Shown here piece after piece: positions 1 to 6,198 of a stretch of DNA of 6,337 nucleotides. The stretch's first letter is position 1, and the number at the start of each line of letters is the position of its first letter. A model generated the notes under the pieces. The model was not told the origin of the DNA and searched no databases. It saw nothing but the letters and a program-made list of their open reading frames with translations. Both the position numbers and the translations under genes were made by a program. Source of the DNA: Lysobacterales bacterium (GTDB lineage: Bacteria; Pseudomonadota; Gammaproteobacteria; Xanthomonadales; Xanthomonadaceae); NCBI GenBank assembly GCA_015655035.1, contig JAATFS010000147.1, positions 1-6,337 of the forward strand, in the 5' to 3' direction.

Positions 1-1
1 C

Positions 2-1285
2 AAATTACGTATCGGCGACAGCAATACGGTGATGGCCGAAGGCGGTATCCAGGCGGCAGTCAGTGAAGATGACAGCTTGCAGCGGCATTTCGAGGACACA
101 CTCAAGGGCGGCCATGGAGTGGGCGAGCGCGAGCTGATCGCACGGATGGTCAGCGACGGACCGGCGACGATCCGTTGGTTGATCCAGCTCGGGATCGATT
201 TCGATCTGGACCAGGATCCTTCACGCGCTGGACGGCTGCTGCGCAAGCGCGCCGGCGGCACGACCGCCGCACGCATCCTCTGCCATCGGGATTTCACCGG
301 GTTGGAGATCATGCGCGTATTGCGCGAAGCGGTGGAGCTGCAAGCCGGGATCAGTTTGATGAACCGCTGCCCGGCGGTCGAACTCCTGTCCAACGGGCAG
401 GGGGCATGTGTCGGCGCGGTGTTGTACGACCTGGAGCGCAGGCGCTTGCTGATGGTGCGTGCCCGCGCGGTCATCCTGGCCACCGGCGGCAGCGGCCGCC
501 TGCATCTGCAGGATTTCGCCACCTCCAACCACTACGGAGCCACCGCCGACGGCCTGGTGCTGGCGTACCGCCTGGGTGCACGGCTGCGCGAGCTGGATTC
601 GTTCCAATATCATCCGACCGGCGTGGCGCATCCACGCCATCTGGCCGGTGGATTGATTTCCGAGGCGGTGCGCTCGGCCGGCGCGCATCTCGTCAATGGG
701 CTGGGCGAACGCTTCGTGGACGAACTGTTGCCCCGCGACGTCGTGGCCGCCGCGATCCTGCGCGAGTGTGCCGAGGGCCGCGGGATCGAGCACGATGCCC
801 AGGTGGGGGTGTTTCTGGATACGCCCGGGCTGCTGGCGCGCGAGCCGGACATCCTGAGCCGGCTGGTGTCACTGGCGCACCTGGCGCGCAAGTGCGGGCT
901 GGATGCCGCGCAGGAACCGCTGCTGGTCCATCCAACCCTGCACTACCAGAACGGCGGCGCCTTGATCGATGGTGACGGCGCCACCGGCGTTGCCGGACTT
1001 TATTGCGCCGGCGAGGTGACGGGCGGTATCCACGGCCGCAACCGGCTGATGGGCAACGCGTTGCTGGACATCATCTGTTTCGGACGGCGCGCCGGTGCCG
1101 CCGCTGCCGCCGTGCCTGGGCCGATCTGGCAGGGCCGTTGCGGTATCGAGCACGTGCATGACTGGCAGCGCGCGTTGATCCGCGTTGGCCTCGACAGCGC
1201 GGTGCGTGCCCCGTTGTTGTATCCCGATTACGGCCATTTCGACCTGCGCGAGCATGTCGCGGCCAAGGAGGCCTTGCGTGCGTGA
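2..1285 (+). CDS. Fumarate reductase/succinate dehydrogenase/L-aspartate oxidase-type FAD flavoprotein (5' end missing)
   Basis: The reading frame is already open at base 2 and encodes the family motif TVMAEGGIQAA, which normally lies about 40 residues into the FAD domain. The gene therefore starts outside the window, and the GTG at 29 is not its start. The N-terminal GxGxxG dinucleotide motif is missing with it. Visible motifs: ATGGSG at the end of the first FAD portion; QYHPTG (605-622); SEAVRSAGAHLVN with GERF; the catalytic Arg of LLPRDVVAAAI (codon 734-736); HYQNGG (941-958); and HGRNRLMGNALLD (1031-1069) with its substrate-binding Arg. In the family these residues handle a C4 dicarboxylate (fumarate/succinate) or aspartate. 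Only about 60 residues follow the last FAD motif, against well over 100 in SdhA, FrdA or NadB, so the C-terminal helical domain is short. Translation runs into the downstream NuoF-like gene with an 8-bp overlap, suggesting the two products act together. The substrate cannot be read from sequence: a NadB paralogue or a fumarate-reductase-like enzyme are both possible. Confidence 0.88.
   Translation, partial: KLRIGDSNTVMAEGGIQAAVSEDDSLQRHFEDTLKGGHGVGERELIARMVSDGPATIRWLIQLGIDFDLDQDPSRAGRLLRKRAGGTTAARILCHRDFTGLEIMRVLREAVELQAGISLMNRCPAVELLSNGQGACVGAVLYDLERRRLLMVRARAVILATGGSGRLHLQDFATSNHYGATADGLVLAYRLGARLRELDSFQYHPTGVAHPRHLAGGLISEAVRSAGAHLVNGLGERFVDELLPRDVVAAAILRECAEGRGIEHDAQVGVFLDTPGLLAREPDILSRLVSLAHLARKCGLDAAQEPLLVHPTLHYQNGGALIDGDGATGVAGLYCAGEVTGGIHGRNRLMGNALLDIICFGRRAGAAAAAVPGPIWQGRCGIEHVHDWQRALIRVGLDSAVRAPLLYPDYGHFDLREHVAAKEALRA
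1265..1271 (+). promoter_or_regulatory. Strong Shine-Dalgarno sequence for the NuoF-like gene
   Basis: A perfect AAGGAGG lies inside the 3' end of the flavoprotein gene. It is six bases ahead of the GTG at 1278. This fixes the start of the downstream gene at GTG 1278 rather than at the in-frame upstream ATG (1185), and indicates translational coupling within one mRNA. Confidence 0.85.
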
Positions 1286-2525
1286 TTTCACTCCGGTCCT
1301 GCTGCATCCCGAGTGCCAGGTCGGCGCCGATCTGGCCGCCTGGCTGGCCGTGGGCGGCGGCGAAGGACTGCAGGCCGCGCTCGACGCACCTGGCGACGTG
1401 GTCGCGGAGCTGCGCGAAGCCGAGCTGCGCGGCATGGGCGGCGCGGGCTTTCCCACCTGGCGCAAGTGGGAGGCCGCCGCGCAGGCGCCCAGTGCCAGCG
1501 GTGACCGCTACGTTGTCTGCAACGGCAACGAGGACGAACCCGGCACCTTCAAGGACCGGCACCTGCTGCGCTGGACCCCGCATCAGGTGATCGAGGGCGC
1601 GCTGATCGCGGCGGTCGCCATCGGTGCCAACCATGTGGTGCTGTACGTCAATCCGCACCAGGACGATTCGCTGCGCAGCGTGCGCGAGGCGATCGCGCAA
1701 TGGCAGGACAGCGTGTTGTTCACCCGTATCGAGCAAACCCTCGGGAGCGCGCTGCAGCTCAGTGCGGTGGCCACCTCCGGCCGCTACATTGGCGGCGAGG
1801 AAACCGCCGTGATTTCGTGGCTGGAGGGCAGCTTTCCATTCCCCCGGCGCAAACCACCGTTTCCGGCGCAGAGTGGGGTGTCCGGCGCACCGACGCTGAT
1901 CAACAACACCGAGACCCTTGCCAACGTGCCGCACATTCTGCGTCGCGGCGCGGCTTGGTATCGCGCACTCGGCGTAGCTCACGCCAGTGGCACCAAGCTG
2001 TACTCGTTGTCCGGCGATGTACTCAATCCGGGGCTTTACGAACTGCCGATGGGGACCTCGCTGCGATCGCTGATCTTCGGATGCGGCGGTGGCATGCTGG
2101 AGGGCAAGGCGTTCAAGGCGGTGTTCACGGGAGGCCCGTCCAATACGTTGCTTACGGCGGCCGATCTGGACGTGGCGCTGGATTTCGACTCGGTACGTGA
2201 ACGGCATTCGCGCCTGGGGACGGGGGCGATGATCGTGATCTCCGAAGGCACCAGCATCGTTCGCAAGGTCGCCGAATACATCGAGTTCTTCGCCGCCGGT
2301 TCGTGCGGGCAATGCCCGCCGTGCAAGGGCGGCACGCTGCAGATGGCACGGTTGCTGGATCGCATCGATACCGGTTATGGCACCCAGGACGACCTGCGCG
2401 CCCTCGACAACCTGTGCCGGATATTGCCGGGTAGCGGCCGCTGTGGATTGATCGACGGTGCCGTCACCGTGGTCGAGAGCTCGTTGCGCACCTTTCCGCA
2501 GGAATACGGACTGCCATCCTGCTGA
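1278..2525 (+). CDS. NuoF-like NADH dehydrogenase flavoprotein (complex I 51-kDa subunit family)
   Basis: A 415-residue protein, close to the usual NuoF length. In this family the protein takes hydride from NADH onto FMN and passes electrons to a 4Fe-4S cluster. Visible in order: a glycine-rich FMN/NADH loop GMGGAGFPTWRKW (residues 52-64); CNGNEDEPGTFKDR (81-94); YIGGEETA; NNTETLANVPHI; the SLBB-like stretch SGTKLYSLSGDV followed by PMGTSLRSLI; and the C-terminal cluster domain SCGQCPPC with Cys 343, 346 and 349 plus Cys 389, matching the CxxCxxC-about 40-C spacing of Nqo1/NuoF. The loop has Trp where NuoF usually has Gly (FPTG), and NGNE where many have NADE, so this is a divergent branch and probably not the complex I subunit itself. 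No nuoE, nuoG or membrane subunit gene is present, and its only visible partner is the overlapping FAD flavoprotein gene. Other NuoF relatives serve in formate dehydrogenases (FdsB) and hydrogenases (HoxF). The start rests on the AAGGAGG at 1265-1271. Confidence 0.9.
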   Translation: MRDFTPVLLHPECQVGADLAAWLAVGGGEGLQAALDAPGDVVAELREAELRGMGGAGFPTWRKWEAAAQAPSASGDRYVVCNGNEDEPGTFKDRHLLRWTPHQVIEGALIAAVAIGANHVVLYVNPHQDDSLRSVREAIAQWQDSVLFTRIEQTLGSALQLSAVATSGRYIGGEETAVISWLEGSFPFPRRKPPFPAQSGVSGAPTLINNTETLANVPHILRRGAAWYRALGVAHASGTKLYSLSGDVLNPGLYELPMGTSLRSLIFGCGGGMLEGKAFKAVFTGGPSNTLLTAADLDVALDFDSVRERHSRLGTGAMIVISEGTSIVRKVAEYIEFFAAGSCGQCPPCKGGTLQMARLLDRIDTGYGTQDDLRALDNLCRILPGSGRCGLIDGAVTVVESSLRTFPQEYGLPSC

Positions 2526-2541
2526 TGCGCGGTGGCCGCCG

Positions 2542-3081
2542 TCAGCGTCGGGCCAATAGCACCAGTACCGCGCCCGTTCCGCCCTGTGCGGGCGGCGCCG
2601 AATGGAAGGCAAGCACGTCGTTGCGTTGGCGCAGCAGGCGGTCGACCAGGTTCTTGAGTATGGGTGCGCCGCTATCGGATTGTCGGCCCTTGCCGTGGAT
2701 GACGCGGACACAACCGTACTCATGCGCATGGGCCTCGAGCAGGAACTGGCGCAGCATCGATTCGGCCTGTTGCGCGGTGGCGCCATGCAGGTCCAGTTCG
2801 TCCTGCACCGAAAACTGCCCACGCTTGAGCCGTTGGAACAGTCGGGGCAGCAGGGTGTCGCGGTGATAGCTCGCCGTGTCGCCGGCTTCCAGCGGCGTGC
2901 TGCTGCTCAACAGGCGCGCGAATTCACTGTGGGCTTCAGCGTCGTCGTGTTCAGCCATGCGCGCCCGTGGCTTGGGGCGCGGCTTGGTATTGGCTGGCGG
3001 CGCCTGTGGCCGGATCGGCTTGACTTCGCCAATCGCTGCACGGAACAGGGCACCGTCGTCTTCGTCTTCGGGATGCGACAT
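2542..3081 (-). CDS. Smr-domain protein (SmrA/SmrB type)
   Basis: A 179-residue soluble protein. Residues 1-50 are polar and proline/basic-rich (for example KPIRPQAPP and NTKPRPKPRAR) and include DGALFRAAIGEVKPI, resembling the N-terminus of E. coli SmrA/SmrB. The C-terminal Smr domain spans about residues 94-179 with the hallmark DLHG (97-100), HGKG (129-132) and GGTGA (167-171). Smr domains are nucleases: MutS2 carries one, and E. coli SmrB cleaves mRNA at collided ribosomes using its DLHG and GxG motifs. Both motifs are intact here, so nuclease activity is plausible. HGKG and GGTGA are closer to SmrA (YdaL), while DLHG is as in SmrB, so I do not assign one name. It converges with the NuoF-like gene (16 bp apart) and is divergent from surE. 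No good Shine-Dalgarno precedes the ATG at 3079-3081; see the promoter entry. Confidence 0.92.
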   Translation of the reverse strand: MSHPEDEDDGALFRAAIGEVKPIRPQAPPANTKPRPKPRARMAEHDDAEAHSEFARLLSSSTPLEAGDTASYHRDTLLPRLFQRLKRGQFSVQDELDLHGATAQQAESMLRQFLLEAHAHEYGCVRVIHGKGRQSDSGAPILKNLVDRLLRQRNDVLAFHSAPPAQGGTGAVLVLLARR

Positions 3082-3116
3082 GGGCTACAGCCTAGCGCGC
3101 CGATTCAGCAGCGCAA
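3082..3116 (-). promoter_or_regulatory. Candidate leaderless promoter of the Smr-domain gene
   Basis: On the minus strand a -35-like TTGCGC (3111-3116) is followed after 16 bases by a -10-like TAGGCT (3089-3094). Only seven bases separate the -10 from the start codon. Transcription would then begin at or next to the A of ATG, giving an mRNA without a leader. This agrees with the lack of a Shine-Dalgarno sequence. Both boxes match consensus at about three of six positions, so this is a moderate inference. Confidence 0.35.
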
Positions 3117-3151
3117 GTCGATTTCAGGGGCAAGGCCATGGACGCTTCCGG

Positions 3152-3157
3152 TATCAT
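3152..3157 (+). promoter_or_regulatory. Candidate -10 box for the surE operon
   Basis: TATCAT lies 23 bases before the surE start. It would place the transcription start near 3164, leaving a short leader that holds the Shine-Dalgarno. No convincing -35 hexamer is found 16-18 bases upstream, so the call is weak. It is listed because the 99-bp region is the only space for a surE operon promoter. Confidence 0.22.
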
Positions 3158-3170
3158 GGTCGGGTTTTCC

Positions 3171-3176
3171 GAGGAG
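3171..3176 (+). promoter_or_regulatory. Shine-Dalgarno sequence of surE
   Basis: GAGGAG ends four bases before the ATG at 3181. It supports this start over the long in-frame upstream extension, which would read through the antisense of the Smr gene. The spacing is short but workable. Confidence 0.7.
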
Positions 3177-3180
3177 CCCC

Positions 3181-3960
3181 ATGCGCGTACTGGTTTGCAA
3201 TGACGACGGTGTCGATGCCCCCGGCATCAAGATTCTCGCCGAGAAGCTGCGAGATGCAGGGCACGAGGTCATGGTGGTGGCGCCGGACCGCGATCGCTCT
3301 GGCGCGAGCAATTCGCTGACGCTGGACATGCCGATCCGCACCAGGCGGATCGATCACTACACCTGCAGCGTCGCGGGCACGCCCACCGACTGCGTGCACC
3401 TGGCCTTGACCGGCATGCTCGATTACGAGCCGGACATCGTGGTGTCCGGGATCAACAATTCGGCCAATCTGGGCGACGACGTGATCTATTCGGGCACCGT
3501 GTCCGCAGCGATGGAAGGGCGGTTCCTGGGCCTGCCATCGGTCGCGGTTTCGTTGGTCACCCGCAATCACGAAGCCCATCATTACGAAACGGCTGCACGC
3601 GCTGCGGTGGAGATCGTGGCGCGACTGAAGGCCGATCCATTGCCCGCCGACACCATCCTCAATGTCAATGTTCCGGATCTACCGTGGAGCGAGGTGAATG
3701 GCGTCGAGGTGACTCGCCTGGGCAATCGCCACCGGTCGGAGCCATGCCTGCCGCAGAGCGATCCACGCGGCGCCACGGTGTACTGGATAGGTCCGGCCGG
3801 CCCGGAACAGGACGCCGGCGCCGGCACGGACTTCCACGCGGTACGTACCGGATTCGTCTCGATCACGCCGATCCATGTCGACCTGACCCGTTACCAGGCG
3901 CTGGAAAAGGTCGCCGGCTGGGTTGCCGGTTTGACTGCTGCATTGGACCAGCCGGCATGA
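3181..3960 (+). CDS. surE: 5'/3'-nucleotidase SurE
   Basis: A 259-residue protein, typical for SurE. The family removes phosphate from nucleoside 5'- and 3'-monophosphates (and short polyphosphate in E. coli) in the cytoplasm, and matters in stationary phase. The N-terminus reads MRVLVCNDDGVDAPG, with the metal ligands Asp8 and Asp9. They are followed by PDRDRSGAS with Ser40 and by VSGIN with Asn92, completing the divalent-metal site. The signature NLGDDVIYSGTVSAAMEG follows directly. The C-terminal FVSITPIHVDLT is also typical. All catalytic residues are intact. It opens a + strand operon: its TGA overlaps the pcm ATG (ATGA, 3957-3960), the same pairing as in E. coli. In E. coli, truD lies directly upstream; here a divergent Smr-domain gene takes that place. 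Confidence 0.97.
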   Translation: MRVLVCNDDGVDAPGIKILAEKLRDAGHEVMVVAPDRDRSGASNSLTLDMPIRTRRIDHYTCSVAGTPTDCVHLALTGMLDYEPDIVVSGINNSANLGDDVIYSGTVSAAMEGRFLGLPSVAVSLVTRNHEAHHYETAARAAVEIVARLKADPLPADTILNVNVPDLPWSEVNGVEVTRLGNRHRSEPCLPQSDPRGATVYWIGPAGPEQDAGAGTDFHAVRTGFVSITPIHVDLTRYQALEKVAGWVAGLTAALDQPA

Positions 3961-4634
3961 CGCCACGATTGAGGCTGCAGCCGGAAGCGGTGGGCATTGG
4001 CATGACCTCTCAGCGCGTGCGCGACCGCCTGGTCGAGCGCCTGCGCGAAGCCGGGATCCAGGACGAGACCGTACTCAATGCGCTGCGCACGGTGCCTCGC
4101 CATCTGTTCATCGACGAGGCCCTGGCTTCGCGCGCCTACGAAGACACCGCGCTGCCGATCGGCCACGGACAGACCATTTCCCAGCCTTGGGTGGTCGCGC
4201 GGATGACCGAGGCCATCGCCCAGGTCGTTCCCAAGAAGGTGCTGGAAGTCGGTACCGGTTCCGGCTACCAGGGCGCGATCCTGGCGGCGCTGGGACTGGA
4301 GGTCTATACCGTCGAACGCATCGGGGACCTGCTGCGGCAAGCGCGCAAACGCTTCCGTCAGCTCGGGATGAACGTTCGCAGCAAGCATGACGATGGCCGT
4401 ATCGGCTGGCCGGAGCATGGTCCCTACGATGCGATCGTGGTCACTGCGGCAGCGCCCGCGCTGGTAAGCGCGCTGATCGACCAATTGGCGGTTGGTGGTC
4501 GCTTGGTCGCGCCGGTGGGCGGCCCCTCGTCCCAGTCGCTGGTCCAGCTCACCCGTGGGCAGGATGGCGAAGTCGATCAGCAGGTTCTGGCGCCGGTCAC
4601 GTTCGTGCCCCTGTTGTCGGGCATGCTGGACTGA
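3957..4634 (+). CDS. pcm: Protein-L-isoaspartate O-methyltransferase (PIMT)
   Basis: A 225-residue cytoplasmic enzyme that uses S-adenosylmethionine to methylate abnormal L-isoaspartyl residues in aged proteins, starting their return to aspartate. Visible motifs: the substrate-side ALPIGHGQTISQP (residues 65-77); the SAM-binding motif I VLEVGTGSGYQ (95-105); TVER, whose acidic residue normally holds the SAM ribose; PYDAIVVTAAAP (156-167); and GGRLVAPVG (180-188). The ending FVPLLSGMLD matches the E. coli protein's FVPLVKGELA. The ATG at 3957 overlaps the surE stop. A second in-frame ATG at 4002 aligns exactly with the E. coli start and would give 210 residues. I prefer 3957 for its stop-start overlap and because I recall longer Xanthomonas annotations, but no strong Shine-Dalgarno settles it. 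Together with SurE it forms a stationary-phase maintenance pair. Confidence 0.96.
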   Translation: MTPRLRLQPEAVGIGMTSQRVRDRLVERLREAGIQDETVLNALRTVPRHLFIDEALASRAYEDTALPIGHGQTISQPWVVARMTEAIAQVVPKKVLEVGTGSGYQGAILAALGLEVYTVERIGDLLRQARKRFRQLGMNVRSKHDDGRIGWPEHGPYDAIVVTAAAPALVSALIDQLAVGGRLVAPVGGPSSQSLVQLTRGQDGEVDQQVLAPVTFVPLLSGMLD

Positions 4635-4653
4635 CTTCCATGGAACTTTGTAG

Positions 4654-5262
4654 ATGAAGATATTCGGGCCGTTGTATGACATGGCCATCCGCTGGTCGCG
4701 CCATCGCCGCGCTCCCGCGCTGTTGACAGGCCTCAGTTTCGTCGAAGGTTTCATCTTTCCCGTGCCGCCGGAAGTGATGCTGGCGCCGATGTCGCTGGCC
4801 CAGCCCAAACGGGCGATGGGGTTTGCCACACTGAGCCTGGCTGGATCTCTGTGTGGCGCGCTGGTGGGGTACCTGCTGGGGCATTTTGCCTTCGCTGCCG
4901 CGCAGCCGCTGATCGAATGGCTGGGTTGGACCCAGAAGATCGACGAGCAGGTGCATCACTTGCGCCAGGTCGTCGCCGAATCGCCGTGGCGCGCGTTCTG
5001 GCTGCTGGTGCTGGTGGGTTTCACGCCGATTCCTCTGAAGGTCTTCACCTGGGCCTCGGGTATCGTTGGAATCCCGGTCTTGCCGTTCCTGGCCAGCATG
5101 CTGGTGGGGCGGGGCAAGCGGGTGTTCCTGGTGGCGGGCGCGATCCGCCTGGGCGGTGCGCGTGCGGAAGCGGCGTTGCACCGCTGGATCGAGCCGTTGG
5201 GGTGGGCTGCCAGCCTGGTGCTGGTGGGATTGGCGGGGTGGTTGGTATGGAGTGCACTGTAA
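4654..5262 (+). CDS. YqaA-like inner-membrane protein, DedA/VTT (SNARE-associated) superfamily
   Basis: A 202-residue hydrophobic protein. Likely membrane stretches are residues about 24-46, 56-84, 112-131, 135-153 and 184-201. The superfamily pattern is visible: an early half-membrane loop FVEGFIFPVPPEVML (29-43), with Glu and a Pro-x-Pro-Pro-Glu core; then GFTPIPLKVFTWASG (122-136); and GRGKRVF (152-158), matching the Gly-Arg-x-x-Arg element. DedA-family proteins act in membrane homeostasis, and some translocate undecaprenyl-phosphate or phosphatidylethanolamine; whether this YqaA-like branch does so is unknown. The gene begins 19 bp after pcm with only a weak ribosome site (GGAA at 4642-4645), and ends just before nlpD, so it is probably co-transcribed. 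A later ATG at 4681 is possible but would remove nine conserved-looking N-terminal residues. Confidence 0.88.
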   Translation: MKIFGPLYDMAIRWSRHRRAPALLTGLSFVEGFIFPVPPEVMLAPMSLAQPKRAMGFATLSLAGSLCGALVGYLLGHFAFAAAQPLIEWLGWTQKIDEQVHHLRQVVAESPWRAFWLLVLVGFTPIPLKVFTWASGIVGIPVLPFLASMLVGRGKRVFLVAGAIRLGGARAEAALHRWIEPLGWAASLVLVGLAGWLVWSAL

Positions 5263-5264
5263 GG
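5261..5264 (+). promoter_or_regulatory. Shine-Dalgarno sequence bearing on the nlpD start
   Basis: AAGG overlaps the stop of the membrane-protein gene. It is directly adjacent to the ATG at 5265 (no spacer), but nine bases before the ATG at 5274. Spacing therefore favours 5274 as the nlpD start. The ATG at 5280 would be 15 bases away. Confidence 0.5.
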
Positions 5265-5273
5265 ATGAGCAAG

Positions 5274-6041
5274 ATGCAGATGGGTAAGCTGAGGAGCGGA
5301 GTCGTCGCTGTGCTGGCGGCCGGCGTGTTGACCGCATGCGGTAGCGCAACCGTCGTGCGTCCGTCGGGTGGCTCTGGCAGCAAGGGTTCGGCATCGGCAC
5401 CGCGAACCTCGGTCGCGCGTCCCGGTGCCACCGTGACCGTGCAGCGGGGCGACACGCTCTACGCCATATCGCGCCGAACCAACGTCACGCCGCTGGATCT
5501 GGCCGCGTGGAACGGCCTATCTTCGCCGAGTACGATCTATCCAGGCCAGACCTTGCGGCTGTATCCGCAGGGCGCCGCATACAGCGGGCGGCGGCAGTCC
5601 TCGACCGCCACGGCCGGAACTTCAGCGGCGACCGCACCGGCCGCTCCCGTGGCGACCCCCATCAGCAGTGGCTTCAGCTGGCGTTGGCCAGCCGAGGGCG
5701 CACTGGTCGGCAGTTTCGTCGCCGGCGAGACCACCAAGCAGGGCGTCGACATTGCCGGCAGCAGTGGCCAGGCGGTAAAGGCTGCCGCCGATGGCGTGGT
5801 GGTTTATTCCGGTGCCGGCCTGGTGGGCTACGGCGAACTGATCATCATCAAACACAACGAACAGTGGTTGTCGGCCTACGGCCACAACCGCAAGCGCCTG
5901 GTCAACGAAGGCCAGAGCGTGAAAGTGGGGCAGCAGATCGCGGAAATGGGCCGCAGCGGCGCTGCGCGGGACATGCTGCATTTCGAGATCCGCTACAACG
6001 GCAAGCCGGTCGATCCGCTGCTGTACCTGCCGAAGAAGTAA
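5274..6041 (+). CDS. nlpD: Lipoprotein NlpD: LysM plus degenerate M23 (LytM) domain, amidase activator
   Basis: A 255-residue envelope lipoprotein; starts at 5265 or 5280 are also possible. Residues 1-22 form a type II signal peptide: basic KLR, a hydrophobic core, then lipobox LTAC with lipidated Cys22. A Gly/Ser/Ala/Pro-rich linker follows. LysM (about 54-97, TVQRGDTLYAISRRTN to PGQTLRLYP) binds peptidoglycan. A second linker leads to the M23 domain (about 135-252), ending in the NlpD-like HFEIRYNGKPVDPLLYLP. Active M23 enzymes coordinate zinc through HxxxD and HxH. Here Lys155 replaces the first His (with Asp159 kept) and Met234 replaces the first His of HxH (with His236 kept). E. coli NlpD is similarly altered, and there the protein does not cut peptidoglycan but switches on the septal amidase AmiC. 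The same role is inferred here. In E. coli rpoS follows nlpD; here it does not. Confidence 0.95.
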   Translation: MQMGKLRSGVVAVLAAGVLTACGSATVVRPSGGSGSKGSASAPRTSVARPGATVTVQRGDTLYAISRRTNVTPLDLAAWNGLSSPSTIYPGQTLRLYPQGAAYSGRRQSSTATAGTSAATAPAAPVATPISSGFSWRWPAEGALVGSFVAGETTKQGVDIAGSSGQAVKAAADGVVVYSGAGLVGYGELIIIKHNEQWLSAYGHNRKRLVNEGQSVKVGQQIAEMGRSGAARDMLHFEIRYNGKPVDPLLYLPKK

Positions 6042-6044
6042 GGT

Positions 6045-6125
6045 TCCGGCAGCCGCCGCCAACCCCTGTTTTTTCGAGGGGAAGGCAGGACACGGGGCTG
6101 GTTGCCGGCCCTCCGTGTTGCCGGA
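6045..6125 (+). terminator. Inverted-repeat block after nlpD; possible terminator or structured 3' end
   Basis: It starts three bases after the nlpD stop. The main hairpin is ACACGG (6090-6095) plus GGCTGG (6096-6101), loop TTG, then CCGGCC (6105-6110), a two-base bulge and CCGTGT (6113-6118): 12 pairs including one G-U. A smaller hairpin pairs CCCCT (6063-6067) with AGGGG (6077-6081). TCCGGCA (6045-6051) can pair with TGCCGGA (6119-6125), enclosing both as a three-way junction. No T-run follows the stems, so it is not a standard Rho-independent terminator; the only T-run is in the loop of the smaller hairpin. The pairing is read directly; the function is inferred. Confidence 0.4.
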
Positions 6126-6129
6126 CGAA

Positions 6130-6180
6130 GCGCCGGCGGCGCACGTCGGAACGACTTGGGCGCGCGCGAGGACCCGCGCG
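6130..6180. repeat. Two short GC hairpins in the convergent intergenic region
   Basis: GCGCC (6130-6134) and GGCGC (6138-6142) form a five-pair stem with a three-base loop. CGCGCG (6161-6166) and CGCGCG (6175-6180) form a six-pair stem with an eight-base loop. They lie between two convergent genes and could slow polymerase arriving from either side. Such stems arise easily by chance in GC-rich DNA, so no function is claimed. Confidence 0.35.
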
Positions 6181-6198
6181 GCCGAACACGACCGGTGC

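Noticed and set aside
29..31. GTG at 29 as the start of the flavoprotein
   Set aside because: The frame is open upstream to base 2 and encodes family sequence there, and the FAD-binding N-terminus is missing. The gene begins outside the window.
2519..2544. CTGA...TCAG inverted repeat between the convergent NuoF-like and Smr genes
   Set aside because: The arms pair imperfectly with an asymmetric internal gap and no T-run, so it does not support a terminator.
1071..2822. A 583-codon open frame on the minus strand
   Set aside because: It runs antisense across the NuoF-like gene and into the Smr gene in another frame. Its product is Arg/Ala/Gly/Gln-rich with no family motif. This is the usual antisense shadow in GC-rich DNA.
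3136..3159. CCATG...CATGG inverted repeat in the divergent region
   Set aside because: Only five pairs around a 14-base loop, overlapping the weak -10 candidate. It is not distinguishable from chance.
2602..3180. In-frame N-terminal extension of SurE back to 2602
   Set aside because: It would read through the antisense of the Smr gene, whereas MRVLVCNDDG is the normal SurE N-terminus and has a Shine-Dalgarno sequence in front.
4640..4657. Five-codon open frame MELCR whose stop overlaps the membrane-protein start
   Set aside because: It could be an upstream coupling peptide, but so short a frame is expected by chance and has no ribosome site of its own.
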